The notes beneath the pieces are model-generated. The model worked only from the letters and a program-made list of their open reading frames with translations, was not told where the DNA came from and ran no database searches. A stretch of DNA of 64,000 bases, taken from assembly GCA_963576565.1 (NCBI GenBank), contig OY755046.1, forward strand, positions 62,723,471-62,787,470, in the 5' to 3' direction. A program made the translations under genes and the position numbers. Every line of letters begins with the position of its first letter. Position 1 is the stretch's first letter. This DNA comes from Aspidapion aeneum (Eukaryota; Arthropoda; Insecta; Coleoptera; Brentidae). Shown piece after piece: positions 22,612 to 33,905 of the stretch.

Positions 22612-22989
22612 CGCTGAACCATTCAGTCTATCGAAAATTCACTAGAAGAAATCCAGAAGGCTTGTACCCATAACTTGTACATTCTGTTTTAGTTTATTCT
22701 CACCATTTTCCGCAAAGAAGACACATAATAAATTTCTTCAATTACAATGATGCATCGGCTAGCTTTGTGAAGATCGTAATTTTCTCCTCATATTAACTTT
22801 ATATTCGTTTATTTTTGAATGTAATCATTACTACCATTACTATGCGGCCTGTTATTTATTATTAAGTACAGCAGTAATTTGGCACCATTATTTTGCAGTG
22901 TTTTGATAAATAGATGTACTGTTTTATTTTGCAGGACGCGAGTGTATTTTCCTACCAGAGTCCGATAATCCTGTCGGTTATGTAGATTT
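22612..22989. other. Interval without a recognised gene
   Basis: A plausible splice acceptor (TGTTTTATTTTGCAG, ending 22934) precedes a frame of about 40 codons that enters the following repeat. I regard this as weak evidence for an exon. Confidence 0.25.
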
Positions 22990-23205
22990 TAATGTAACAA
23001 AACGGGATTTGAGCATAAATGGTATTTTTGTCATTTATAAGTTTTTAAATATTTTTAATTAAATATTGTTTTTGACATCAACAAGCATTAATTATATGCA
23101 AGACTAGGTTAAGATTAAGTAAAATTTATGGCAACTCCGGGGACTTGTTTTTTGGCATATTTTCAGGTTCGCTGTATTTTAATAAAAGTTGTATTCGGCT
23201 AATAT
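22990..23205 (-). repeat. Inverted partner of the 16595-16810 repeat
   Basis: The reverse complement matches AATCCCGTTTTGTTACA, CAAGCATTAATTA-TGCAAG and GCCGAATACAACTTTTATT. Confidence 0.75.
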
Positions 23206-24334
23206 GTCCTTTGAGCCACTAACTTCAAAATAATTCATATGTTGTAACTGGAATTTTCAACTTTTAAAAAACACACTGTATGATTTTAACTTTATCGATT
23301 TTCTGAGTCCACGCATCTTTAAATTGCGGTGGTATTTTGTCTCTTTGTCTTTCTCGCCAATGCGAGAGAGCTTAACTTTCAGACCATGGCAACCAAGAAT
23401 GTCTGTAGAGCAGAGTGGCTTGTCTTGGACAAGAAAACCGTTAAAGAAAGCTTAGATTTTAGACCAATCAGCCAGCGGCAAGCTAAGAACGCCTAGAGAG
23501 CAGGGTACTGGAACTTTCGAAAGTCGGGAGGAAAATCACTCTTTAGTTGCGCTTCGCTTGGTTCGTTACGCTTTCGTTCACACTTCTTAAGGGGGGGTTT
23601 TATTTCAACTGGGGAAATTTATCAATTATTTTAACTTTGTATAAGCTATTATCTTTATTATTCATAATTATTTTAGTCTTTTCTATTGGATAATTTTAAA
23701 GCTATTAATTATTACGGTTTCCAGTGTTTTGAAATAATGTGTTTAACTGTTTTATGGTTTTTTAACATCAAAATACAAACCATTCGTTGCCCTAAAATCG
23801 GCATTTTTAATCAACAATATATCCCAAACCTAAACAGTAATATTAAGTAAATTAAACAGTTGTTGATTGAATAGTTTTACTCATTCAATCAACGTTTAAA
23901 ATGTTGATAAATATATATATTTACAACAAATATACAAAAGGTTTATAAAACCTAAAAGTTTAAGAGGTGTAAATATTTGAATACAAAAGCTTAATAATAG
24001 TAAAAAGTTGATATTCAATTAATAAATATAAGAAGTGAAAGTGTGAAGTTACAAGAAGAAAATTGAAAAGGTATGTATGATTTTCCTACATTATTTTTAC
24101 ATTTGAGAAAAACGTTTATGGCATACTTTTCCTCCAAGAATCGTCAAATACCCTTTCGAGAACAAATAAGTAATAACATTTATTATTTTTATACTTTATA
24201 TAAGTTGTAGCCTAAGTTGGTAGCTCACAACATTTAAGCCTTGGCCACTTGAGGTGACAGTACCACTGTCATACTAGGCCCCTGTTACATTAAGCAGGCT
24301 TTTGACAGAGTAAATCGGAAGAGAATTATGCAAA
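23206..24334. other. Unassigned interval, partly GC-richer
   Basis: 23300-23600 has higher GC, CCAAT-like words and several CGAAAG/CGCTTCGCTTGG words, but no frame or splice pattern I can defend. 23600-24330 is AT-rich and featureless to my eye. Confidence 0.3.
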
Positions 24335-24715
24335 ATTTTGCTACTTTCGAAATCGCCTCAAGATACGTTTAGCCTCCCGCAATATCTTCCACTCTTCTCT
24401 GTCTGTCGCCGTGTTCATCCATCGAGTTCCCGCATGTTTCTTCAAACGGTCGGCCCATCTCATTTGGGATTTTCCCCTACTTCTTTTGTTTTCCCAAGGT
24501 CTCCAGTTTATGACCGGCAAATTTCCATTTTAATTTTGCTACTTCTCCTCTGGCATCCCTTACTTTTGTTTTATTTATTATCCATTCATTCCTTTTTTAT
24601 CTGTTAGCTTTATATGTAACATTTGTCTTTCCATTGAATTTTGGGCTTTTGTTACATTATCCATGCTTGATTTCGTAAGTGTCCAGGTCTGGGATCAATA
24701 CGTAAGTACAGGAAA
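24335..24715 (-). pseudogene. LINE family C, 3' end
   Basis: The minus strand reads YWSQTWTLTKSSMDNVTKAQNS (in two pieces), MERQMLHIKLTDKK, then MRWADRLKKHAGTRW and MNTATDREEWKILREA. The DR-W box and RWAD-L-K-AG-W are the usual C-terminal end of this LINE group. The same family gives 11095-11415 and 54395-54620. Stops interrupt it, and the sequence ends in a run of serine and isoleucine codons with no clear poly(A) tail. Confidence 0.75.
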
Positions 24716-24719
24716 TATA

Positions 24720-25834
24720 CAGGGTGTTCGGCACATGAACAGTCAACATTTTTTGGGATATTGTTGGGGTCATTTGCTACCTTTTCAACCTGGAAACTTG
24801 GGTCCTAAGAGTTACGGCTAAAGATATATGAATTTTAAACTTTTTTTCCTAAATTATCCAAAATCCCACCTTTAAACCCTCGTAAGGTTTTTATTAATGT
24901 CTGGAAAAGCACCATTTTTTTTATAATTTATTTTATTATCTTATGCTTCTTCAACTAATTAATAGATTTATTAAAATTGATGTACTAAAGGGACATACGA
25001 GGTTTTTTATTGAAGAACATAGTGATTTTGTGAAAGAAATCAATTTCAAAATTAAAAATCAAAAAAAGTATCGACAATTGAAAACTTCATTTTCTTTTAA
25101 AAACTTCTTTAGTTGATTACCTTTCTAACGGTATGCTACACATTGATAAAAAAAACATTTCCGCTTTAAAATACGGATATTCCGTCAGAAGGACGAGACT
25201 CGTTCGGAATTGGTACGAAAAACAATTTGATGTTTATGATCGTTTACCTACTAAACAAAAGTTAAACTTTTAACAATAATGTATTGTGTTCTTTATTTAT
25301 ACATTTTGTTCGAAACGATCATAAACATCAAATTGTTTTTCTTATCAAGTCGGAACGATTATTGCCCGTCTCACGGAATATCCGTATTTTAAAGCAGAAT
25401 TGTTTTTTTTAATCAATGCGTAGCATACCGTTAGAAAGGTAATCAACTAGAGAAGTTTTTAAAAGAAAATGAAGTTCTCAAGTCGATTCCTTTTTTTAAT
25501 TTTTAATTTTGAAATTGATTTTCTCTCACAAAATCGCTAATTTTCTTTAATAAAAAACCTCGTATGTCCCTTTGGTACATAAATTTTAACAAATCTATTA
25601 ATTAGTTGAAGTAGCATAAGATTACAGAATTATAAAAAAAATGCTTTTCCAGACATTAATAAAAAGCTTACGAGGGTTTAAAGGTGGGATTTTCGGTAAT
25701 TTGAGAAAAAAAATTTAAAAATTCATATCTCTTTAGCCGTGTCTCTAAGGACCCAAGTTCCAAGGTTGAAAAGGCAGCAAATTACCCCAACAATATTTCA
25801 ACAAATTTTGACGAATCATGTGCCGAACACCCTA
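24720..25834. mobile_element. 1.1-kb palindromic element P3
   Basis: The left end CAGGGTGTTCGGCACATG faces its complement on the right, with TA outside. The arms of about 520-540 bp pair through GACATACGAGGTTTTTTATT and ACGGTATGCTAC to a loop of about 60 bp near 25245-25310. One arm holds a 46-codon frame from ATG (25133), but the other arm does not conserve it, so it is probably not coding. Confidence 0.88.
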
Positions 25835-25869
25835 TATATTGGTTGTTCCCTTTCGTTTTGAGATACTGG

Positions 25870-26135
25870 ATATTTTTTATTTTTTAATATGTAGCTTAGC
25901 GTCTTTTAATTTTAATTGATTGGTTTTCTTTTTTTAGTTTAATAATTTGTCCCAGGATACTTATATTCATTTACTTGTATGATATCCTGATAGCTCATAC
26001 TCAAGCCTATATTTTTAGTCACTGTATCCAGTTCTTCAAGTATTTTATCAGTTTTTATTTCTTTTCTGTTATCTATTTCTTCCCAATCTTAGATTTTATA
26101 AACATCTTCTAGACTGGTTAAATAGTTTAGGGCAG
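25870..26135 (-). pseudogene. LINE family C, region after the FADD box
   Basis: The minus strand gives DNRKEIKTDKILEELDTVTK and NIGLSMSYQD, then VNEYKYPGTN. This corresponds to the KEEL..ML.ELD..SK.IGL.MS and NEYKYLG blocks downstream of the catalytic aspartates. It is short and frameshifted. Confidence 0.65.
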
Positions 26136-26334
26136 TGATCACTTTGCGTATATTCTTTGAGTGTTCCTCGTTAACAAAAACCTACAAGATACATATTGTT
26201 TTAAAGATAATTTTGGTTTCAACAAGATTTTTTAAAAAGCTTAGTTTTCAAGCAAATATATATATTTTTTTAATATTAATTTTAAAAAAAATAACCCCAA
26301 TATTGGGACGCCCCTGTAGTGTCAACAATAGCTT
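26136..26334. other. Interval without a recognised gene
   Basis: A 71-codon plus frame (26135-26350) is AT-driven and has no domain. Confidence 0.3.
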
Positions 26335-26610
26335 TAACCCAACTTTGTGATACGCCGTTGGAAAAAAAAAATATTTTCTCTAAAAAAGGTATTTTAACAA
26401 TTTTCCCTAAAATACCTAGTTTTTTCGGGATCTTCAAAAATAAACCCAATTTGGATGCCAATTAAGTGCTAACCGTAGACTTGGCCCACTTCGGTGATAC
26501 ATCGTTTAAAAGATAATTTAGTTTTCTATAATTAATTAGATTACACACTTTCTGTAAAGTGCGCAAATGACATAAAACTGAATAATTTCGGTTTAAATTG
26601 AAATACATAG
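26335..26610. repeat. Interspersed repeat (partner at 12205-12590)
   Basis: It shares CAACTTTGTGATACGCCGTT, ATGCCAATTAAGTGCTAACC and CATAAAACTGAATAATTTCG. The copies differ by indels. Confidence 0.65.
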
Positions 26611-26965
26611 GAAACGGGATCGATATGTATAGCAGTTTATATACGCCTGCTCTTGTTCTGGTTTCTCTCGTATCTCGGTAGATGGCGCTCCTTGCAAGAG
26701 TTTTCTCACTATTTACATAGGATTGATTGATTTACATTGACCAAGCAGTGTTCTGAGGAGTCTCATAAGGACGAAACAGTAAACTGTCAACACTTATTAG
26801 GTAGGTGTCCATTAGATCTTGAACCCTTGTGAGGTTAAGCTTTTAAGCTACCCACGGAAAAATATGAGAGAAACGAAAACTACTTTTTACCCGATTAGAC
26901 ACGAAACTTTTTTGATTTTTAAATTCGCAGGTACTAAATTTCACGTTAATAGTAATTTTTTAAAA
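26611..26965 (+). repeat. P4-arm copy (single arm)
   Basis: Collinear with the right arm of the palindrome at 39183-40212, from the ATCGATATGTATAGCAG and AGATGGCGCTCCTTGCA blocks to GCTACCCACGGAAAAATATG. It is more diverged and has no opposing arm. Confidence 0.75.
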
Positions 26966-27189
26966 TTAATTGTAGATCACAGTCTAAACTAAACCTATTC
27001 GAACGATTTATGATCGAATCAAAATTTAATACCATTTATTACGTAAAAGTTAGCACATTAACGTTCGATTTATTGAATAAAATATATCATAAAACCAAGC
27101 GTGAGAACCATCCAAAGATCGGTACCAACTCACCACGTACCTCGACTAAAATTCAAACTGGAAACTGAATTTGTTGATTGTTTCTCCTT

Positions 27190-27480
27190 TATTTTTTAAG
27201 AACATTCCATTGAGGACTTTTTAAATAATTTTTTATACGACTGTCTTGTAAAAGGGGGTTTTGCACACGGAGAACACGATCTGAAAATGGCATTTTGCGC
27301 ACGCTGTGTGTAAAACGTTTTGCACACGCTTATGTCATTTTTGCGCACGCCTATGTCATTTCTGCATACGGGTCTCCCGTCATTGTGATTTTTGTTGTTG
27401 TCACCCATCAATATAAGTTGGCTTAGTTCCGTAGCAACCGTCACTGCTCGTATGTTAAAATTGTTGAATTTTTAAAGTTT
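27190..27480 (-). other. Unassigned block with GCACACGC words
   Basis: TTTTGCACACGCTTATGTCA and TTTGCGCACGCCTATGTCA are near-tandem. An 82-codon minus frame (27444-27196) spans it without a recognised domain. Confidence 0.3.
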
Positions 27481-27572
27481 TGTTGTAAAAATGTCGGAAA
27501 TAAAAACAAGTTAAATTAGAATTTGATTTTTCTTTCTTTATTAGCAGTCGTATAAAAAATATTGTAAAAAAC

Positions 27573-27681
27573 TCGTTTGAAAACCTCTTTGCACACTCCC
27601 TCGACTTGTAGACCTCGCCTTCGGCTCGGTCTACCAAACTGTCTCAATCGTGTGCAAAGAGTCGTTTTCAAACCTTGTTGT
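27573..27681. repeat. Inverted repeat with central CTCGCCTTCGGCTCGG hairpin
   Basis: GTTTGAAAACCTCTTTGCAC pairs with the complement at 27655-27681. Inside lies GTAGACCTCGCCTTCGG, followed by CTCGGTCTAC. Confidence 0.8.
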
Positions 27682-27782
27682 TTAAATAACTATTTCACTA
27701 TCGTTGCTTGAAGATCGCGGAAATTTTTTGAAAAAATTTTTGTTTATTTGTTTTTTTGTCAAGTTGCTTTTTGAGAAAATAC

Positions 27783-29110
27783 TACTATGTTGGTTTAGAA
27801 CGTTTTTCTACGTTGTTCGACGCCTATTCTCCACCTTCTTCGATCCTGACAATCATCTTCTGTTAGGTCATCGAAGAAATAATGTTATTTCTTCGATGGT
27901 TAGGTTTTTTTGATCTTTGGATTGACTGTTGCCGTTCCAGTTTAGGACGCTCTATTTTTCTGCGCCCTAATGGTTGCCATTCTAGGACCTGCTTTGGTGA
28001 CCTTTCATCCGTTGTATATGGCCGTACCATATCAGTTGTCTTTTAGTGATGTCGTCCGTTATGCTTCCCTCGACTTCCATTCTTTCTTTTATGAACTCAT
28101 TTTTAATATGATCTGTTCTAGATATTCTCATTGATCTTCTTATTGCATCTATTTCGACACTTTCCATTTTTGTTTTGTATCTTTCTGTTACGCGACTAGT
28201 CTCTATTCCATACAACAGCGTGCTTTTCACCATTGTTTCATATATGTTTATGTTTGCTTTTATACTATTCTTTTTTCCAGTTCTTTACAGTCTGTTCCTG
28301 TCTTATCAAATGTGACACCCAAGTATGCATACGCATTGCATGATGGAGATATTGTTTGTTCATTGTCTAGTTCTCTCACTTGATTCGTTTCCAATATATA
28401 GGTCCTGTGTCTTGTCCACGTTCACTGTTAACCTCCACTTTTGGTATTCTTTCGTTAACTTTCTCATCATGTACTCCATGTCTTTCTGCTACAATTATTT
28501 GGTCGTTAGCAAACTGTAGTGTGTATATGGTAAATCGTTCGTTAAGATGTATTCCCATGCCGTGTACTTTACGGTTCCAATTTTTTAGAGCTTCTGCGAT
28601 ATATATTTTAAAAAGAGTTGGAGAGATAAAATATCCCTATCTTAAGTCTTTCGTTACCAGCAATTCTTTTGAAAGTCGATTTTAATTTTAGATTTTGACC
28701 CTTTGCTTAGTTCTTTTATCGCTGTTATGTATGTATGTATGTAGCTTGTTTTAACACTGTCTATAATTTTTGTACTCGAACTGTATCATATGCTTTTTGT
28801 AGGTCTACAAAGGTAACATGAGTCTCTATATTTCTGGCACTCCTTTTCTCAATTACTCGTTTAAGACAAAAAACATTATCACTACAAGATCTGCCTGCAC
28901 GAAACCCACATTGCTCTTCTTTTTGCTCATGAAAATCATTCACTATTAGATCTCTAAGAATCCTACCGTACAATCTACTTAGAGTACTGGTTACTGAAAT
29001 TCCTCTGTAATTGTTGCAACCCAGCTTGTTTAATTTTTTATGTATGGAGGATATGAATGCTATTTTCCAATCATCAGGTACTGGATGTCCATTTATGCAT
29101 TGATTAAGAA
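27783..29110 (-). pseudogene. LINE family B, RT and 3' region
   Basis: Read on the minus strand in order: GHPVPDDWK near 29090, YGRILRDLI, then CGFRAGRSCSDNVF near 28910 and THVTFVDLQKAYDTV near 28810, the first catalytic aspartate block. QFANDQIIVAE near 28510 stands where FADDQ is expected, so one catalytic aspartate is Asn. The C-terminal block runs 28233-27982 (MVKSTLLYGIETSRVTERYK, then ESVEIDAIRRSMRISRTDHI and DDITKRQLIWYGHIQRM), followed by a GRRKIERPKLER-like end and a TAG-rich tail. Several frameshifts separate the blocks. A 38-bp insertion with inverted CATCGAAGAAATAA words interrupts the last codons. It is 5'-truncated and inactive. Confidence 0.85.
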
Positions 29111-29650
29111 AATGAGCTTTGAAAAAAACTGTGTCGTTAAAAATATTGATTTGTGGAAAAATTATTTCTCTAAAAAATTTAAAAAAAAATTTTGTTAAGA
29201 AAAAAAGTTTTTGAATAAAAGTTCAACACGTACTTCAGTTCAACGAATGTTCTGGATTGATAAACTCTGGCACAGACCTTCTGGAAACACCTCCTGTAAG
29301 TTGGCTCTGCATGTTTGAAATTTACCAATTACATGGTAGCTACCACTCGAGGAAAGGCGGGTATACCATCTAATAAACTGAACGGTGTGTTGTGTTTGAT
29401 GGTAAACTTTTACTTCACTGACAGCTCAAAGCTAACTGCTAGTGCATCAATTGGATAATTCACAGAATAAGTGGTACCGATAAAAAATACACTCATGGGA
29501 ACCAAAATATTAGACGTTGGCAAAATACGGGGTGATTTGATTTTAATTACTGCACAAAGAATCTAAAACGACATTGGTTTTATGCAGATACTTACAAAAA
29601 CAATATAACAGAGATCTATATACTTCACATTACTCTGTCTTCAAATTTTT
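29111..29650. other. Unassigned interval with a repeat shared with 31604-31662
   Basis: 29487-29545 (ACTCATGGGAACCAAAATAT...GGGTGATTTGATTTT) recurs at 31604-31662, flanking the plus-strand LINE B copy on both sides. No gene seen. Confidence 0.45.
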
Positions 29651-29659
29651 GAACGCACA

Positions 29660-31475
29660 TACTTGAAATGTCTCAGTATTAAAGAGCAAAGAGACCTAGA
29701 AATCTACAGGGAAACCAGAAGACAGCTAAGAAATTTGATACGCACCGAAATGTCACGATATAAATACACACGTAGGAGGTAGGCAGAGTTCTGAAGTATG
29801 GAAATTCATTTCTACAGTAAAAAGCCCAATAAAAGAAAAAGTAAACATGCAGATCATCAAACCAGAACAATGGACAGAACACTACAAGGGACTGCTGCAG
29901 GAGACGAGACCCGAATATCTGGCAGCCTCTTCGAGGAGAGACATAGATGTACATGGAGCAGAAGTAATCATCGAAAAATAAATGATAAAGAATAGTATTA
30001 AAAAGCTTAAATCCGGAAAAGCTAGCGGACCTGGGGGAATATATGCTGAAATGCTCAAATATGGATCAGAGAAACTACTTGAAAATCTCACATATATTAT
30101 CAATCAATGCATAAACGGACATCCAGTACCTAATGATTGGAAAATTGCATTCATATCATCAATACATAAAAAAGTAGAAGAAGAAGCTGGATTGCAACAA
30201 TTACAGAGGAATTTCAGTAACCAGTACTCTAAGTAGATTGTACGGTAGGATTCCTAGAGATCTAATAGAGAATGATTTTCATGAACAAGAAGAAGAAGAG
30301 CAAAGTGGGTTTCGTGCCGGCAGATCTTGTAGTAATAATGTTTTTTGTCTTAAACAGGCAATTGAGAAAAGGAGCGCCAGAAATAAAGAGACTCACCTTT
30401 GTGGACCTACAAAAAGCATATGATACCGTTCCAATAGAAAAATTATGGACAGTGTTAGGGCAAACTAATATCAATCATACATACATAAAAGCGATAAAAG
30501 AACTATACGAAGGGTCAAAATCTAAAATTAAAATTGAATATCAACTTTTAAAAGAATTCCTGGTAACAAAAAGCTTAAAACAGGGATGATGTATCTCTCC
30601 AACTCTTTTTAAAATATATATCGCAGTAGCTCTAAAAAACTGGAAACGTAAAGTGCACGGCATGGGAATACAACTTACCAACCGATTTACCATATACACA
30701 CTACAGTTTGCTGACTACCAAGTAGTTGTAGCTAATGATAAAGAAGACATGGAGTATATGATGAGAAAGTTAATGGAAGAATACCAAAAGTGGAGTTTAG
30801 CAGTGAACGTGGACAAGACACAGTACTTATGTATTGGAAACGAAACCAGTGAGTTAGAACTAGACAATGGACAAACAATATCTCCACGCAATGAGTATGT
30901 ATACTTGGGTGTCACATTTGATAAGACAGGAACACTCTGTAAAGAACTGGAAAAAAAATAGTAAAAGCAAAAAGGGTTATTGGATGTCTTAATAGTATTT
31001 TATGGAACAGAGAGATAAAAAGAATGTAAAATTTAACTTATATGAAACAATGGTGAAAAGCACGCTGTTTTATGCAATAGAAACTTGTCGCGTAACAGAA
31101 AAATACAAAACAAAAATGGAAAGTGTCGAAATTGATGCAATATAAAGATCAATGAGATATCTAGAATAGATCACATAAGAAATGAGATCATAAAAGAAAG
31201 AATGAGAATTGAGGTAAGCATAACGGATGACATCACTTAAAGGCAACTGATATGTTACGGCCATGTACGACGAATGAACGACGAAAGATTACCAAAGCAG
31301 GTCCTAGAATGGCCACCAATATGGCAGAAAAAGAGGGCGTCCTGAACTAGAATGGCAACAGTCAATCCAAAGATCAATGAGTCAAAAAATCTGACAGAAG
31401 ATGTTTGTCAGGATCGAAGAAGGTGGAGAATAGGCGTCGGACAACGTAGAAAAACGTTCTAAACCGACATAGTAG
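29660..31475 (+). pseudogene. LINE family B, longest plus-strand copy
   Basis: The order on the plus strand begins with the linker after the endonuclease (RNLIRTEMSRYKYTRRR, EQWTEHYKGLLQE). Next come KKLKSGKASGPGGIYAEMLK (29999-30058) and NGHPVPNDWKIAFISSIHKK. GFRAGRSCSNNVF (30308) and FVDLQKAYDTVPIEKLW (30395) follow, then QFADYQVVVA (30705) where FADD is expected, VNVDKTQYLCIG, and NEYVYLGVTFDKTGT (30892). The C-terminal block is METMVKSTLFYAIETCRVTEKYKT, ending with RRWRIGVGQRRKTF and a CATAGTAGTAG tail. The polymerase fingers, palm and C-terminal region are present, but the second catalytic Asp is Tyr. Part of the segment before the RGIS motif is deleted, and there are at least five frame breaks. 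The endonuclease domain is missing. Confidence 0.88.
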
Positions 31476-31845
31476 TAGTACTCAAACAATAAAGCTAAGG
31501 AAATAAGATAGAAATAGATATAAGGTACAAGGAATTAACATAATTTTGTGACATATAGAATGGATAACAACATAATAACTACAGGAACTTTTCCTTTACT
31601 GACATACACTTATGGGAGCCAAAATCTTAGACGTTGTCAAAATAAAGGGTGATTTGATTTTGATGGGAATACCATTAAAAGTAGTACGTAATAAGAGAAG
31701 AGCTAGGTAAGCAATACCTCTTGAAGAAACTAAAACAACAGTTATTCACTTAGAATAACAATAAAACAGAGTTTTTTTTGCAATAAAAGTGGCCAATCCT
31801 TCACACAGCGATGCCCAAGCTTTAGATTTTTAATACCCTAACTTC
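31476..31845. other. Interval without a recognised gene
   Basis: It contains the second copy of the short repeat described at 29487-29545 (31604-31662). The rest is AT-rich. Confidence 0.4.
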
Positions 31846-31854
31846 AAAAAGCAA

Positions 31855-31952
31855 TGTCTTCTTCTTCTTTTTTTTTCTTCAAGTGGGTTTACAAACCCTG
31901 GTAGGTTTCAGCCTGATTAATCAGAGCTCTTCATTCTGCCCTTTCTGGTAAG
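31855..31952 (-). repeat. Short SINE-like repeat, copy 1
   Basis: (CTT)n is followed by AAGTGGGTTTACAAACCCTGG, then GGTTT-AGCCTGATTAATCAG and AGCTCTT. An opposite-strand copy is at 48545-48615 (AAGAGCTCTGGTTAATCAGG...AAGAAGAAG). The triplet tail and short length suggest a SINE-type retroposon. No tRNA-like box is certain. Confidence 0.5.
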
Positions 31953-32395
31953 AAAGTTGCTAAAGATAAGGAGAGTAAAGCAAAAAATTCAAATATCATA
32001 GAAGAATCTAACACCAAGGAAGAAAGTATGCATATAAAAACTTTAAGTGTTGAATAAATAAAAAAAGTTACAATGAAGTCTTTAAGTAGAACCACTTATT
32101 TTATCAGCAAAGCTTTTTGAAAACCAGTTTTTTTGTTTTATTTACACAATCTACCTTCATAATACACAATCACTATACACATTAATTTGTAATAATTTGT
32201 AATTTTATCGCAATCAAATAATTAAGCCATCAACAAAATTGATCTCTTTCATCTTGAATTAAGACAGAAAAAACCTCGTAAACACATCAGCTTTGGTCAC
32301 GGGCGTATTGCATTATAAGAAGATAGAAAATCATGCTTTTTTTAGCTGAGGAATCACCACGTCCACACTAGTGCCTATTATTACCCACTGTCACA
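31953..32395. other. Interval without a recognised gene
   Basis: AT-rich. No frame or repeat partner recognised. Confidence 0.3.
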
Positions 32396-33050
32396 TTGCA
32401 GAGCCAGTTGAACATCTTAGGAGTCACTGCAGAGACCAATATGTCTTAGCACAGTCACGTGGCAGATATAGCTAAAAGGGCGTCCCAAAAGCTTGGGGTG
32501 CTATTTCGTACAAGACATCTGTATACACCAAGCCAACTGCTGACACTCTACAAAGCCCAGATTCGACCAACTATGGAGTACTGCTCACATATATGGAGTG
32601 CGGCACCCAAACATACCTTAATGCTTTTAAACACCGTGCAAAAACGAGCTATCAAGCTGATCAATGACCCCGCACTTACCCGTAGCTTGGATAGTCTCGA
32701 ACATCGGGTGATCTATCTCTCTTCTACAGCTATTATCACGGAAAATGCTCTGAAGAGCTGGCACGTATGATCCCCCCGGGAGTAGCACCTACTAGGCGAA
32801 CACGTCAAACAGACGGTAACCATCAATTTACTGTCAAAATAGAGGCACCAAGAACCTCATTATATCAGAATTCATATCTCTGGAGAACAGCATCGCTGTG
32901 GAATAAACTCCCTGCGACAGTTTTCCCTGCAGATTACAACCTAAACCGTTTCAAAACCAACATACACCAAGATTCTCGAGCGTGATAGGGATCTCCTTGC
33001 GAGTGCGCATATCCGTAAAAAAAATGTAGCACGTCTTGAAAATTGGATCG
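32396..33050 (+). pseudogene. CR1/Jockey-like LINE, C-terminal end of ORF2
   Basis: The plus strand gives LNILGVTAETNMS-stop-HSHVADIAK (the W of the usual LSW-HV is a TAG, 32447-32449). SQKLGVLFRTRHLYTPSQLL, LYKAQIRPTMEYCSHIWSAA and TVQKRAIKLINDP follow to 32770. After a one-base shift come IPPGVAPTRRTRQ, APRTSLYQNSYLWRTASLWN and FKTNIHQ, ending in TGA at 32983-32985. This is the standard post-RT C-terminal region of CR1/L2/Jockey-type elements, which end in RTS.Y..SF..RT..LWN.LP. The 65 bp after the stop are probably its 3' UTR. One stop and one frameshift make it inactive, but it is one of the better-preserved elements here. Confidence 0.85.
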
Positions 33051-33062
33051 GCTAATATATTG

Positions 33063-33307
33063 TTATGCCATTGTTCCATCATCAATGTCTTTTAGGGGTT
33101 GGCCATGAAAAGTTTTTGTAATTTTTGGCAAGACTAATAGGTCTGCTGTTAGTGCATACTCGCTTGGAAATCGTGGTTTTGATTGTGCTTTTATTTTTGT
33201 CTCGTTGTCCCCTACTCCTGAACGGCAAACTTTATTTTTCTCGTAGCAAACAACAAGGTCTTCCGATTTTACGAACGGATGCACCGGCAAAATTTTATAA
33301 TTTCCAC
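33063..33307 (-). CDS. 81-codon open frame after a strong acceptor-like site
   Basis: On the minus strand, CGCATCTTTTCAG (33320-33308) is directly followed by an open frame beginning QCGNYKILPVHPFVKSEDLV. It continues with YEKNKVCRS and KPRFPSEYALTADLLVLPK, and ends FHGQPLKDIDDGTMA with TAA at 33065-33063. The amino-acid mix (many P, K, D, E, Y) is unlike the AT-driven chance frames nearby. An ATG a few codons upstream of the acceptor gives a 92-codon frame ending at the same stop. I do not recognise a family. It could be a terminal exon, a captured exon, or a piece of an unrecognised transposon protein. Confidence 0.35.
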
Positions 33308-33344
33308 ACTGCCTGAAAAGATGCGATAATAAGTTGCTCAAATT

Positions 33345-33475
33345 ATTATTTTTTCCGGTTGTACCAATTTTTAGTTTTTACTACTTACTAAAGCTTAGAG
33401 TGCCCATGGGGCGCCAGGATCCTTGAGACAAGGGGGGGGGCGAGGAACCCCCGCACTCCCCCCACCCTACGCCGC
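33345..33475. other. GC-rich end fragment
   Basis: GGCGCCAGGATCCTTGAGAC, a G-run (33432-33440) and CCCACCCTACGCCGCTGCAC resemble the termini of a DNA element, but the opposite end is not seen. Confidence 0.3.
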
Positions 33476-33905
33476 TGCACTTTTGGTATTCTTCCGTCAA
33501 CTTTCTCATCATATACTCCATGTCTTCTTTATCATTAGCTACAATTACTTTGTCGTCAGCAAACTGTAGTATGTATATGGTAAATCGGTCGTTAAGTTAT
33601 ATTAAAATATTAATATATATTCCCATGCAGGGCACTTTCACGTTTCCAAAGTCTTAAGCCTTTCGCTAACAGGAATTCTTTTGCCCAATTTTAATTTTAG
33701 ATTTTGACCCTTTGTATAGTTCTTTTATAGCTTTTTTGTATGTATGATTGATATTAGTTTGCTCTAACACTGTCCATAATTTTTCTACTGGAACGGTATC
33801 ATATGGTTTTTGTAGGTTCACAAAGGTAACATGAGTCTCTATATTTCTGGCGCTCCTTTTCTCAATTACTTGTTTAAGACAAAAAACATTGTCACTCTCA
33901 GAACC
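33476..33905 (-). pseudogene. LINE family B, central RT fragment
   Basis: Minus strand: SDNVFCLKQVIEKRSARNIE (33898-33840), THVTFVNLQKPYDTVPVEKL, NINHTYKKAIKELYKGSKSK. After a gap come RFTIYILQFADDKVIVANDK and YMMRKLTEEYQK at 33481. FADD is intact here, but the first catalytic block reads FVNLQKPYDT and the TFQKNC..GLRQG section is collapsed. Both ends are cut. Confidence 0.8.

Noticed and set aside
22935..23060. A plus-strand exon after TTTTGCAG
   Set aside because: Only an acceptor-like site supports it. The frame runs into a dispersed repeat and no donor is evident.
25133..25273. A 46-codon gene in the left arm of palindrome P3
   Set aside because: The mirrored arm does not preserve the frame, and no domain is recognisable.
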